64,000 nucleotides of DNA, from positions 310,001-374,000 of the forward strand of contig NZ_PRLD01000001.1 in assembly GCF_003287405.1 (NCBI RefSeq), read 5' to 3'. The notes under the pieces were generated by a model. That model saw only the letters and a list, made by a program, of their open reading frames with translations, was not told the DNA's origin and did not search any database. This document shows positions 1 through 7,723 of this stretch, in pieces. Position numbers and translations under genes: made by a program. This DNA is from Faecalibacterium prausnitzii (GTDB taxonomy: Bacteria; Bacillota; Clostridia; Oscillospirales; Ruminococcaceae). Each line of letters begins with the position of its first letter. The first letter of the stretch is position 1.

Positions 1-126
1 AGTGGTCTTGCCCGCGCCATTGTGCCCGATAAAGGCGCACAGCTCCCCCGGGCGGATGTGCAGGCAAAGGTCCTGCACGGCGGGTTTGCCGCCGTAGGTT
101 TTGGTCAGATGTTCTATCTTTAACAT
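1..126 (-). CDS. ABC transporter ATP-binding protein, N-terminal part (runs off the window)
   Basis: Only the first 42 codons are present; the gene continues beyond base 1. The start ATG is at 126-124, preceded by a GGAGGCAG ribosome-binding site. The protein opens MLKIEHLTKTYGG, the usual first strand of an ABC ATPase, and reaches the Walker A motif GHNGAGKTT at residues 34-42, so it binds ATP and should energise a membrane transporter. The Q-loop, signature and Walker B motifs lie outside the window, so substrate and direction are unknown. The style (LKIEHLTKTYG) is common in drug or peptide exporters of the BcrA/CcmA type. It sits behind a MerR-type promoter at 158-188. Confidence 0.9.
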   Translation of the reverse strand, partial: MLKIEHLTKTYGGKPAVQDLCLHIRPGELCAFIGHNGAGKTT

Positions 127-157
127 GAGCTGCCTCCTTGCTTTCAGTTTTGAGCCA

Positions 158-188
158 AGTATACACCTTCCGGCGGGGGGAAGGTCAA
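158..188 (-). promoter_or_regulatory. MerR-type promoter and operator of the ABC gene
   Basis: Read on the minus strand, TTGACC (188-183) and TATACT (163-158) are separated by 19 bp. This over-long spacer is diagnostic of promoters activated by MerR-family regulators. The spacer contains the dyad ACCTTCC-N7-GGAAGGT at 165-185. The same 21-bp architecture recurs at 34232-34252 in front of a MerR gene. Confidence 0.75.
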
Positions 189-206
189 GCATTTCTCCGG
201 TTTTTC

Positions 207-235
207 TTGCGTTTTGTAAGGGGCTGTGCTATACT
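207..235 (+). promoter_or_regulatory. Promoter of the cobalamin operon
   Basis: TTGCGT at 207-212 and TATACT at 230-235 are separated by 17 bp. A TG dinucleotide at 227-228 makes this an extended -10. Transcription would begin near 242, just upstream of the riboswitch, so this is probably the main promoter for the genes from 647 to 20152. Confidence 0.65.
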
Positions 236-257
236 TTTTGTCGAACTGAACAGAAAA

Positions 258-458
258 CAACAGGTGCGTTCCGTCACTTTGCCCCATCGGGCGGCGGCAG
301 GAACGTTAAAAGGGAAGCGGGTGCAAATCCCGCACGATCTCGTCACTGTGATAAGGGAGTCTACTGTCAGGGTGCTTTTGCACCGGTCACTGAGCCATCC
401 GGCTTGGGAAGGCGGCAGCGGGCGTTGAGCTTTGAGTCAGGAAACCTGCCTGCTGTTG
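258..458 (+). promoter_or_regulatory. Cobalamin (B12) riboswitch
   Basis: The leader carries the hallmarks of the cobalamin aptamer. There is a GGTGCAAATCCC core at about 319-330, a CACTGTGATAA segment, and the B12 box GAGTCAGGAAACCTGCCT at 434-451. CAACA (258-262) and TGTTG (454-458) can close the outer P1 stem. A strong intrinsic terminator follows at 520-567, so control is expected by premature termination when adenosylcobalamin or a related corrinoid binds. The downstream genes are corrinoid uptake and synthesis genes, which agrees. Confidence 0.95.
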
Positions 459-519
459 GTACCGGGGCTTTGCCGCCCCAGATCACGAGGAATTGGTTGT
501 ACCAAAAAGCCTGTAAAAT

Positions 520-567
520 ACGGGGCCTTTTTGCTTTGCCATTTCGCAAGCAAAAGGCCCCGTTTTT
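520..567 (+). terminator. Riboswitch expression-platform terminator
   Basis: ACGGGGCCTTTTTGCTT pairs with its complement ending at 562 (GCAAAAGGCCCCGT), followed by TTTTT at 563-567. It lies 60 nt after the B12 box and 80 nt before the first gene, the expected place for ligand-controlled termination. Confidence 0.85.
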
Positions 568-568
568 G

Positions 569-583
569 CAGATACACCCTAGG
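569..583 (+). repeat. Dispersed motif CAGATACACCCTAGG, copy 1
   Basis: This 15-mer follows directly on the T-run of the riboswitch terminator. The motif recurs at 23802-23816 and 41344-41357 and in a variant inverted form at 23650-23665. Its function is unknown; see the finding on the palindromic element. Confidence 0.6.
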
Positions 584-646
584 TTCTCTTTCCTGTACCC
601 TTCTGTTCGGTGCCGTATTTTACCCACATCAGGAAAGGAAAACAAG

Positions 647-1882
647 ATGAAAAAACGCAACATCCGCAAAACGGCGGCCGCTCTGACCGCTCTGGCTCTG
701 TGCGCCGGTGTACTGACCGGCTGCGGCGGGGCTGCATCCAGCACGGCTTCCTCTGTTGCTGCCAGTTCTGCCGCCAGCAGCGAAGCTTCCGGCGCAGACG
801 CTGACGCACTGGCCGCACAGAACGTGGCAGACCTGATCGACGCCATCTATGTGCAGCAGCGCACCGATGACACCGACGCCCAGTGCGAAGCTGCAAAGGC
901 CGCTTGGGACGCTTTGACCGATGCCCAGAAGGAGCTGGTGGAGGGCGAGAACGCCGACCCCGACTACTTTGGCCGCGACACCGGCGATGCTTCCAAGGAC
1001 GATGCCCGCAACGCCGATGAGATCGGCGAGAACGAGCTGCTGGTGGTGTCCTTCGGCACCTCCTTCAACGACAGCCGCGCTGCCGACATCAAGGGCATTG
1101 AGGACGCTTTGCAGGCCGCTTACCCCGACTGGAGCGTGCGCCGCGCCTTTACCGCACAGATCATCATCAACCATGTGCAGGCTCGCGATGGAGAGAAGAT
1201 CGACAATATGCAGCAGGCACTGGATCGCGCTGTGGCAAACGGCGTGAAGAACCTGATCGTGCAGCCTACCCATCTGATGCACGGTGCAGAGTATGACGAG
1301 ATGAACGAGATGCTGGACCAGTACCGCGACAAGTTCGAGAGCGTTGCTGTGGCTGAGCCCCTGCTGGGCGAGGTCGGCGCGGATGCTTCCGTCATCAATG
1401 CAGATAAGGAAGCTGTTGCCAAGGCTGTTACCGCTGCCGCTGTGAAGGAAGCCGGTTACGACAGCGCCGCCGCTGCCGCTGCCGACAAGACCGCTTTCGT
1501 CTTTATGGGTCACGGCACCTCCCACACCGCTAAGGTGAGCTACAGCCAGATGCAGACCACCATGCAGACCTTGGGCTACGACAACGTGTTCATCGGCACG
1601 GTGGAGGGCGAGCCCGAGGAGACCTCCTGCGAGGCTGTCATCGAGGCCGTGAAGGCTGCCGGTTACACCAAGGTCATCCTGCGCCCGCTGATGGTGGTGG
1701 CAGGCGACCACGCCAACAACGACATGGCCGGTGAGGATGCCGACAGCTGGCTGAGCCAGTTTACCGCCGCAGGCTGCTTTGAGGATGTGGACTGCCAGAT
1801 CTCTGGTCTGGGCCGCATTGCGGATGTCCAGCAGCTGTACATTGCACATACCAAGGCCGCTATGGATCTTCTGAACGGCTAA
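647..1882 (+). CDS. cbiK: CbiK-type sirohydrochlorin cobaltochelatase-like lipoprotein
   Basis: The 411-residue product begins with a lipoprotein signal: basic MKKRNIRK, a hydrophobic stretch, and lipobox LTGC with Cys26. A Ser/Ala-rich linker follows, then a class II chelatase-like region from about residue 125 (ELLVVSFGTSFNDSR) to the end. The His-containing segments QPTHLMHGAEYDEM and FMGHGTSH match the metal-binding regions of CbiK. Cytoplasmic CbiK inserts Co2+ into sirohydrochlorin. A lipid-anchored form would act outside the membrane, as known for the P. gingivalis chelatase-like hemophore IhtB, so this could handle tetrapyrroles or metal at the surface instead. I chose ATG 647 (AGGAAAGG ribosome-binding site) over an upstream in-frame start because it gives a clean signal peptide. 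It is the first gene after the riboswitch. Confidence 0.85.
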   Translation: MKKRNIRKTAAALTALALCAGVLTGCGGAASSTASSVAASSAASSEASGADADALAAQNVADLIDAIYVQQRTDDTDAQCEAAKAAWDALTDAQKELVEGENADPDYFGRDTGDASKDDARNADEIGENELLVVSFGTSFNDSRAADIKGIEDALQAAYPDWSVRRAFTAQIIINHVQARDGEKIDNMQQALDRAVANGVKNLIVQPTHLMHGAEYDEMNEMLDQYRDKFESVAVAEPLLGEVGADASVINADKEAVAKAVTAAAVKEAGYDSAAAAAADKTAFVFMGHGTSHTAKVSYSQMQTTMQTLGYDNVFIGTVEGEPEETSCEAVIEAVKAAGYTKVILRPLMVVAGDHANNDMAGEDADSWLSQFTAAGCFEDVDCQISGLGRIADVQQLYIAHTKAAMDLLNG

Positions 1883-1891
1883 TGGATTCAG

Positions 1892-1936
1892 AAGCCCTCT
1901 CCGGCGCTGCCCTGCACACGGAGAGGGCTTTCTTTT
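1892..1936 (+). terminator. Intrinsic terminator after cbiK
   Basis: AAGCCCTCTCCG pairs with CGGAGAGGGCTT, followed by TCTTTT. It lies inside the cobalamin gene run, so it probably lowers expression of downstream genes relative to cbiK, or there is a second promoter before 2028. Confidence 0.75.
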
Positions 1937-2027
1937 ATGGGCGCATTCCCCGCACGAGGAGAAAACGCCCCCACCCCGGCAGTTTAGATGCCGGGCAAAA
2001 AATTTAGGATACTGAGGTATTTATTTT

Positions 2028-2873
2028 ATGCGCTGCAAACAGTTTATCTTCGTTTCTCTGGCCGGTGTGGTGCTGGCTGCTTCTCTGGCAGGCTGCGGCG
2101 GGGCTGCCCCCGCCTCATCCGCTGCGGCAAGCTCTGTGGCTGCTTCTTCCGTGGTGGTTTCCTCTGCCGCTGCCGAAGCTGCCCTGCCGGACGGCGTATA
2201 CACCGCTGACTTTGAGACCGACAGCAGTATGTTCCACGCAAGCGAAGCCTGCAACGGCAAGGGCACTTTGACCGTGGAAAACGGCGTGATGACCTTCCAC
2301 GTCAGTCTGGCTTCCAAAAAGATCGTAAACCTCTACCCCGGCCTTGCCGCCGATGCCGAGGCCAACAAGACTGCATGGCTCATCCCCACCGTGGACACCG
2401 TTACCTACGCGGATGGCACCACCGAGGAGGTGTACGGTTACGACATCCCGGTGGAAGCACTGGACACCGACTTTCAGCTGGCTTTGCTGGGCACCAAGGG
2501 CAAGTGGTACGACCACACCGTAAGCGTGCGCAACGCCGAGCCTAAGACGGAGCAGGCTGCTGAGACCCCCGCAGACGGTGCATACACCGCTGCCGTGGTG
2601 CTGGAGGGCGGCTCTGGCCGCGCCACCGTGGAAAGCCCCGCTGCCCTGACCGTGGCAGATGGCAAGATGACCGCTACCATCGTGTGGAGCAGCCCCAACT
2701 ATGACTACATGGTCGTGGACGGCGAGAAGTATCTGCCCACCAACACCGAGGGCAACTCCACCTTTGAGATCCCGGTAGCTGCTCTGAGCACCCCGCTGGC
2801 TGTTACCGCCGACACCGTTGCCATGAGCAAGCCCCACGAGATCGAATACACCCTGACCTTTACCTTGGAGTAA
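2028..2873 (+). CDS. Lipoprotein with two tandem NEAT-like domains
   Basis: A lipoprotein signal (LAGC, Cys23) and a Ser/Ala linker are followed by two related beta-rich repeats, about residues 47-165 and 180-281. Each starts DGxYTA, contains a GxxTV...DGxMT strand pair, and has IPVxAL near its end. The second repeat has the SSPNYDYMVVDGEKYLP stretch, which resembles the tetrapyrrole-binding face of NEAT domains of Gram-positive haem uptake. This is pattern recognition, not a profile match. Gene position, between a chelatase-like lipoprotein and a corrinoid ABC importer, suggests that it captures corrinoid or another tetrapyrrole at the cell surface. The specific ligand is inference. Confidence 0.6.
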   Translation: MRCKQFIFVSLAGVVLAASLAGCGGAAPASSAAASSVAASSVVVSSAAAEAALPDGVYTADFETDSSMFHASEACNGKGTLTVENGVMTFHVSLASKKIVNLYPGLAADAEANKTAWLIPTVDTVTYADGTTEEVYGYDIPVEALDTDFQLALLGTKGKWYDHTVSVRNAEPKTEQAAETPADGAYTAAVVLEGGSGRATVESPAALTVADGKMTATIVWSSPNYDYMVVDGEKYLPTNTEGNSTFEIPVAALSTPLAVTADTVAMSKPHEIEYTLTFTLE

Positions 2874-2879
2874 CCTTCC

Positions 2880-4022
2880 ATGAAGCTGACCCGCGCTCAA
2901 TTTTTAAAGGCTCTGCCTGCCGCCGCGCTGGTGCTTGCAGGCTGCACGGCCGCGCCCACCGCACCCGCCGATACGGACGAGCTGGTGTTTGACCACGCCT
3001 ATCCGCTGGACTATGCCACCCAGTTTACCGCCGACTGCTACGCGGACGGCTCTACCCTGCTGACCATCCCGGATGCGCAGGCAAAGTTCCTTGTCCGTCC
3101 GGAGGGCGCTGCCACTCTGCGCACCGTACCCGAGGGCGTGACCGTTTTGCAGCAGCCGGTGCAGAATATCTATCTGGTGTCCACCTCTGCCATGGATTTA
3201 TTCCTCCATCTGGACGCGCTGGACAGCATTGCCCTTTCCGGTACCCGCGCCGAGGGCTGGTATCTGGACGAGGCAAAGCAGGCCATGCAGGCCGGGCTCA
3301 TTGCCTACGCGGGCAAGTACAGCGCCCCGGACTACGAGCGCATCCTGACCGCAGAATGCGGCCTTGCGGTGGAAAATACCATGATCTACCACACCCCGGA
3401 GGTGAAGGAGCAGCTGGAGCGGTTCGGCATTCCGGTGCTGGTGGAGCGTTCCAGCTACGAGAGCAGCCCGCTGGCGCGGATGGAATGGATCAAGCTGTAC
3501 GGCATTTTGCTGGGCAAAGAAGCCCTTGCCGAGGAGGTTTTTGCGCAGCAGGCACAGCGCATTGCGCCGCTGCTGGAACAGCCCTCCACCGGCAAACGCT
3601 GCGCGTTTTTCTCTATTACATCAAGCGGCCTTGCCACTGTGCGCAAAAGCGGAGACTATGTGGCGCAGATGATCGGCATGGCCGGGGGCGAATATGTTTT
3701 TGCAGACCTTGCCGACAGCGGCAACAGCCTTTCTACCATGAATATCCCGCTGGAGGACCTTTACGCCGGAGTCAAGGACGCCGATGTGCTCATCTACAAC
3801 GGCACCATCGAAGGCACCATCTCCACAAAAGAAGAGCTGCTTGCCCGCTGCGCGTTGCTGGCAGAATGCAAGGCGGTGCAAAGCGGGAATATCTGGTGCA
3901 CGACGCCCAGCTTTTTCCAGCAAAGCATGGCACTGGCAGATTTTATGCTGGACCTCCATGCCGTTTTTACCGGGGCAACTGCCGACCCCGACACCCTGCA
4001 TTTTTTGACTAGGATCACCTGA
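2880..4022 (+). CDS. btuF: Corrinoid/iron-siderophore-type ABC substrate-binding lipoprotein
   Basis: The 380-residue product starts MKLTRAQFLK and has a lipobox LAGC with Cys22. The rest fits the class III periplasmic-binding fold (BtuF/FhuD type). It includes a segment around LFLHLDALDSIALSGTR in the first lobe, a long linking helix around residues 185-215, and a C-terminal lobe with DVLIYNG. It delivers substrate to the permease encoded 10 bp downstream. The riboswitch and the surrounding cobalamin genes argue for a corrinoid ligand rather than a siderophore, though sequence alone cannot separate them. Confidence 0.8.
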   Translation: MKLTRAQFLKALPAAALVLAGCTAAPTAPADTDELVFDHAYPLDYATQFTADCYADGSTLLTIPDAQAKFLVRPEGAATLRTVPEGVTVLQQPVQNIYLVSTSAMDLFLHLDALDSIALSGTRAEGWYLDEAKQAMQAGLIAYAGKYSAPDYERILTAECGLAVENTMIYHTPEVKEQLERFGIPVLVERSSYESSPLARMEWIKLYGILLGKEALAEEVFAQQAQRIAPLLEQPSTGKRCAFFSITSSGLATVRKSGDYVAQMIGMAGGEYVFADLADSGNSLSTMNIPLEDLYAGVKDADVLIYNGTIEGTISTKEELLARCALLAECKAVQSGNIWCTTPSFFQQSMALADFMLDLHAVFTGATADPDTLHFLTRIT

Positions 4023-4032
4023 GGAGCCGCTT

Positions 4033-5049
4033 ATGACCAGCCGCAAACGCCTTGTTTTATCTTACTGCTGCCTTGCCCTGCTACTGGCGGTGCTGTTTGC
4101 CGTGAGCCTGTTCTGGGGCAGCGTTGCGCTCACCCCGCAGGCCGTGCTTGCCGCTTTGACCGGACGCGGGCAGGACGCGCTGAGTGTGGGCATCATTACC
4201 CAGCTGCGCCTGCCCCGCGCGGTGATGGCCGCATTGCTGGGCGCAGCACTCTCGGCGGCGGGCTACCTGCTGCAGACCTTTTTTGCAAACCCCATTGCCG
4301 GCCCTTTCGTGATGGGCATTTCCAGCGGGGCTAAGCTGGCGGTGGCGCTGGTGATGGTGCTGTTTTTGAACTACGGCCTGCTGACAAGTTCTGCCGTGCT
4401 CATTCTGGCGGCCTTTGCGGGCGCTATGGCGGCTATGGCCTTTGTGCTGGCCGCTGCCCGCCGGGTGCAGCGCATGAGCATCCTTGTAATATGCGGCGTA
4501 ATGATCGGTTACATCTGCTCTGCCATCACCGAGTTTGTGGTGGCCTTTGCGCAGGACAGCAGCATCGTCAACCTGCACAACTGGTCGCAGGGCAGCTTTT
4601 CCGGCATGACGTGGAGCAATGTGCGCACGGCGGCGCTGGTGGTGCTGCCTGCGCTGGCGGCGGCCTTCTGCCTTGCAAAGCCCATGGCCGCTTACCAGAT
4701 GGGTGAAGCCTACGCCCGGAGCGTGGGCGTGGATGTGCGGCGGTTCTCCCGGCTTTTGGTGCTGCTTTCCAGCCTGCTGGCCGCCTGCGTTACCGCCTTT
4801 GCGGGGCCGATCTCCTTTGTGGGTATCGCCGTGCCGCACCTTGTCAAGCAGCTGCTGGGCAGCGCCCGCCCGCTGTATGTGCTGCCGGGTTGCTGTCTGG
4901 GCGGGGCGGCGTTCTGCCTGCTGTGTGATTTAATTGCCCGCAGCCTGTTTGCGCCCATGGAGCTTTCCATCAGCGCGGTCACCGCTGTATTCGGTGCACC
5001 GGTGGTCATTGGGCTGCTGCTGCGCCGCAACCGGGAGGATGTGCGATGA
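4033..5049 (+). CDS. btuC: FecCD/BtuC-family ABC permease
   Basis: This 338-residue polytopic protein shows about ten hydrophobic segments. Family landmarks include LRLPRAVMAALLGAALSAAG near residue 55, the NPIAGPFVMGISSGAK loop, and GPISFVGIAVPHLVKQLLG near residue 255, which contacts the ATPase. It forms the membrane channel of the importer. Its end overlaps the start of the next gene by four bases (ATGA), so the two are translationally coupled. Substrate is inferred from the operon to be a corrinoid. Confidence 0.88.
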   Translation: MTSRKRLVLSYCCLALLLAVLFAVSLFWGSVALTPQAVLAALTGRGQDALSVGIITQLRLPRAVMAALLGAALSAAGYLLQTFFANPIAGPFVMGISSGAKLAVALVMVLFLNYGLLTSSAVLILAAFAGAMAAMAFVLAAARRVQRMSILVICGVMIGYICSAITEFVVAFAQDSSIVNLHNWSQGSFSGMTWSNVRTAALVVLPALAAAFCLAKPMAAYQMGEAYARSVGVDVRRFSRLLVLLSSLLAACVTAFAGPISFVGIAVPHLVKQLLGSARPLYVLPGCCLGGAAFCLLCDLIARSLFAPMELSISAVTAVFGAPVVIGLLLRRNREDVR

Positions 5050-6959
5050 AAAACTCCGTTGAAACCAAAGCCCTTGCCATCGGCTACGGCAAAGCTGCCC
5101 TTGCACGGGATATCGCGCTGGGTGCTGCCAAGGGGCAGGTGCTGGCGCTCATCGGCCCGAACGGCGCGGGCAAATCCACCCTGCTCAAAACCTTGGCGGG
5201 GCAGCTTACCCCTTTGGGCGGCGCAGTGCTGCTGGACGGGCAGGAGCTTGCCCGCATCCCCGGCAACGCCCGGGCGCAAAAGCTGGCGCTGATGCTGCCC
5301 CACACACGCCGCACAGAATTGACCACCTGCTTTGAATTTGCGGCGGCGGGGCGCATTCCCTACACCGGGCGGTTGGGCATCCTTTCTGCCGAGGACAAAA
5401 AACAGGTGCAGAATGCGCTGGAACTGGTGGGCGCGGCACATCTGGCCGACCGGGACTTCAACTGCGTCAGCGATGGGCAGCGGCAGCGCATTTTGCTGGC
5501 GCGGGCGGTCTGTCAGCAGCCGCAGGTGCTATTGCTGGACGAGCCCACGTCATTTTTAGATGTAAAAGGCAAGATAGAGCTGCTGACCATTCTACAAAAA
5601 CTGGCGCATACGCAACAGCTTGCGGTCATTGTTACCCTGCACGAGCTGGACATGGCGCAGAAGATCGCGGACGCGGTGGTCTGCGTTTCGCCGCATGGCG
5701 TCTCTGCCCCCATGCCCCCGGCGCAGGCCTTTGCCCGGGAAAATATCAAGGCGCTCTACGGCCTGACGGAAGAACAATACAGCGCTGTTTTTGACTCGCC
5801 GAAGCCGGAAAAGCCTCAATTCGAGCACTATGTGCGCAGCGGGCAAAAGCTGCTGCGCTGCGGCTACACCACCGGCACCTGTGCGGCACTGGCAGCAGCC
5901 GGGGCTGCCCGATTGCTGCTGACCGGCATTGCGCCGGAAACCGTTGCTCTGCGCACGCCCAAGGGCATCGTGGTGGAGGTAGCTCCCCTGTTCTGCCGTA
6001 CCTCTACAAACGGCGCGGAATGCGCCATTGAAAAGGACGGCGGCGATGACGTGGACGTGACCACCGGTCTGCCGGTGACCGCCACGGTGACGCTGCTGCC
6101 CGGCACACCCGGGGTACGCATTACCGGCGGCGCGGGGGTAGGCCGGGTGACAAAACCCGGGCTGGACCAGCCGGTCGGGCAAGCCGCCATCAACCATGTG
6201 CCCCGGCAGATGATCACCGAAGCGCTGCGCCGGGAGGCAGAAGCCGCCTGCTACCCCGGCGGCTTTGCCGTGACCATCTCCATCCCCGGCGGTGAGGAGG
6301 TAGCCCGGCGCACCTTCAATCCCCATATCGGGGTGGAGGGCGGGCTGTCGGTGCTGGGCACCAGCGGCATCGTAGAGCCTATGAGCCAGCAGGCCATTCT
6401 GGACACCATCCAATTGGAGATGAATCAGGCGGCGCTGCGGGCAAAAAGCCACCGGCGGCTCATCCTTGCCCCGGGCAACTACGGGCTGGACTATCTGCAC
6501 GAAACCTACCCGCAGTTTGCCGCCATCCCGGTGGTCAAGACCTCCAACTTTATCGGGGATACACTGGACATGGCGGCAGCGGCACACTTTGAGCAGGTGC
6601 TGCTGGTGGGGCACGTCGGCAAGCTGTGCAAGCTGGCGGGCGGCATTATGAACACCCACTCCCACACGGCAGACTGCCGCACGGAGCTGTTTTGCACCCA
6701 CGCCGCCCTGTGCGGTGCCGACCGGGAGGTTTGCACCGCGCTGTACAATGCCGCCACCACAGACGCCTGTCTGGAGATTCTGGACACTGCCGGGCTGCGG
6801 GAACCGGTGCTGCAAAGCCTGCTTGCCGCCATCCAGCTGCATCTTGACCGCCGCGCGGGCGGGGCGTTCCGGGTGGGCGCGGTGCTGTTTTCAAACCAGT
6901 TCGGCCCGCTGGGACAGACCGAAACTGCCGCCCGCCTGCTGAATGAATGGAAGGAGTAA
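5046..6959 (+). CDS. Fusion: BtuD-type ABC ATPase with cobalt-precorrin-5B C1-methyltransferase (CbiD)
   Basis: This is one continuous 637-residue reading frame with two complete parts. Residues 1 to about 250 form an ABC ATPase: Walker A GPNGAGKSTL, signature-region VSDGQRQRILLARA, Walker B VLLLDEPTSFLD, and an H-loop in VTLHELDMA. Residues from about 260 to 637 match CbiD from its N-terminal RCGYTTGTCAALAA to the end, including HVGKLCKLAGG and HSHTAD. CbiD methylates C1 of cobalt-precorrin-5B in the anaerobic pathway, using S-adenosylmethionine. No stop, start or frame break separates the halves. Fusion ties corrinoid import energetics to ring synthesis in one polypeptide, which I have not met as a standard arrangement. 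Confidence 0.9.
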   Translation: MKNSVETKALAIGYGKAALARDIALGAAKGQVLALIGPNGAGKSTLLKTLAGQLTPLGGAVLLDGQELARIPGNARAQKLALMLPHTRRTELTTCFEFAAAGRIPYTGRLGILSAEDKKQVQNALELVGAAHLADRDFNCVSDGQRQRILLARAVCQQPQVLLLDEPTSFLDVKGKIELLTILQKLAHTQQLAVIVTLHELDMAQKIADAVVCVSPHGVSAPMPPAQAFARENIKALYGLTEEQYSAVFDSPKPEKPQFEHYVRSGQKLLRCGYTTGTCAALAAAGAARLLLTGIAPETVALRTPKGIVVEVAPLFCRTSTNGAECAIEKDGGDDVDVTTGLPVTATVTLLPGTPGVRITGGAGVGRVTKPGLDQPVGQAAINHVPRQMITEALRREAEAACYPGGFAVTISIPGGEEVARRTFNPHIGVEGGLSVLGTSGIVEPMSQQAILDTIQLEMNQAALRAKSHRRLILAPGNYGLDYLHETYPQFAAIPVVKTSNFIGDTLDMAAAAHFEQVLLVGHVGKLCKLAGGIMNTHSHTADCRTELFCTHAALCGADREVCTALYNAATTDACLEILDTAGLREPVLQSLLAAIQLHLDRRAGGAFRVGAVLFSNQFGPLGQTETAARLLNEWKE

Positions 6960-6964
6960 TGCAC

Positions 6965-7723
6965 ATGGTACATTTTGTGGGCGCCGGGCCCGGCGCACCG
7001 GATCTGATCACCCGGCGCGGTGCAGCATTTTTACAAGCCGCAGACTGCATTATTTATGCGGGCAGTCTGGTCAACCCGGCGCTGCTGGGGCTGGCAAAGC
7101 CGGACTGTACCATCTACAACAGCGCCGAGATGACGCTGGAGCAGGTACTGGACGTGATGCGCCGGATGGAAGCCGCAGGTAAGACCACCGTGCGTCTGCA
7201 CACCGGCGACCCCTGCCTGTACGGTGCCATCCGAGAACAGATGGATGCACTGGACGCAGACGGCATTTGTTACGATGACACCCCCGGTGTTTCCAGCTTT
7301 TGCGGCGCTGCCGCTGCACTGAACGCCGAGTATACCCTGCCCACAGTCAGCCAGACGGTCATCATCACCCGCATGGAGGGACGCACCCCCGTGCCGGAGC
7401 GGGAAAGGCTGGCAAGCCTTGCCGCACACGGTGCGACCATGGTGATCTTTCTGTCCATCGGGCTGATCGATAAGGTGCAGGCGGCGCTTTTGCAGGGTGC
7501 GTACAAACCGGGCACTCCCGCCGCCGTGGTGTACAAGGCCAGCTGGCCGGAAGAAAAAATCGTGCGGTGCACGGTTGGTTCTCTGGCAGAGAGCACCCGC
7601 GCGGCAGGCATTACCAAGACGGCGCTTATCGTAGTGGGAGATTTTCTCGGCACACAGTACGAGCGCAGCAAGCTGTACGACCCCGCCTTTACCACCGAGT
7701 TCCGCAAAGGAGAGCCGGTATGA
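6965..7723 (+). CDS. cbiF: Cobalt-precorrin-4 C11-methyltransferase
   Basis: The 252-residue product has the SAM-dependent tetrapyrrole methyltransferase fold. It opens HFVGAGPGAPDLIT, continues with ADCIIYAGSLVNP, has LHTGDPCLYGA in the SAM site, and TPGVSSFCGAAAAL. CbiF methylates C11 of cobalt-precorrin-4. I chose ATG 6965 because AAGGAG (6951-6956) lies 8 bp upstream; ATG 6959 would sit too close. The stop overlaps the start of cbiG. Confidence 0.93.
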   Translation: MVHFVGAGPGAPDLITRRGAAFLQAADCIIYAGSLVNPALLGLAKPDCTIYNSAEMTLEQVLDVMRRMEAAGKTTVRLHTGDPCLYGAIREQMDALDADGICYDDTPGVSSFCGAAAALNAEYTLPTVSQTVIITRMEGRTPVPERERLASLAAHGATMVIFLSIGLIDKVQAALLQGAYKPGTPAAVVYKASWPEEKIVRCTVGSLAESTRAAGITKTALIVVGDFLGTQYERSKLYDPAFTTEFRKGEPV

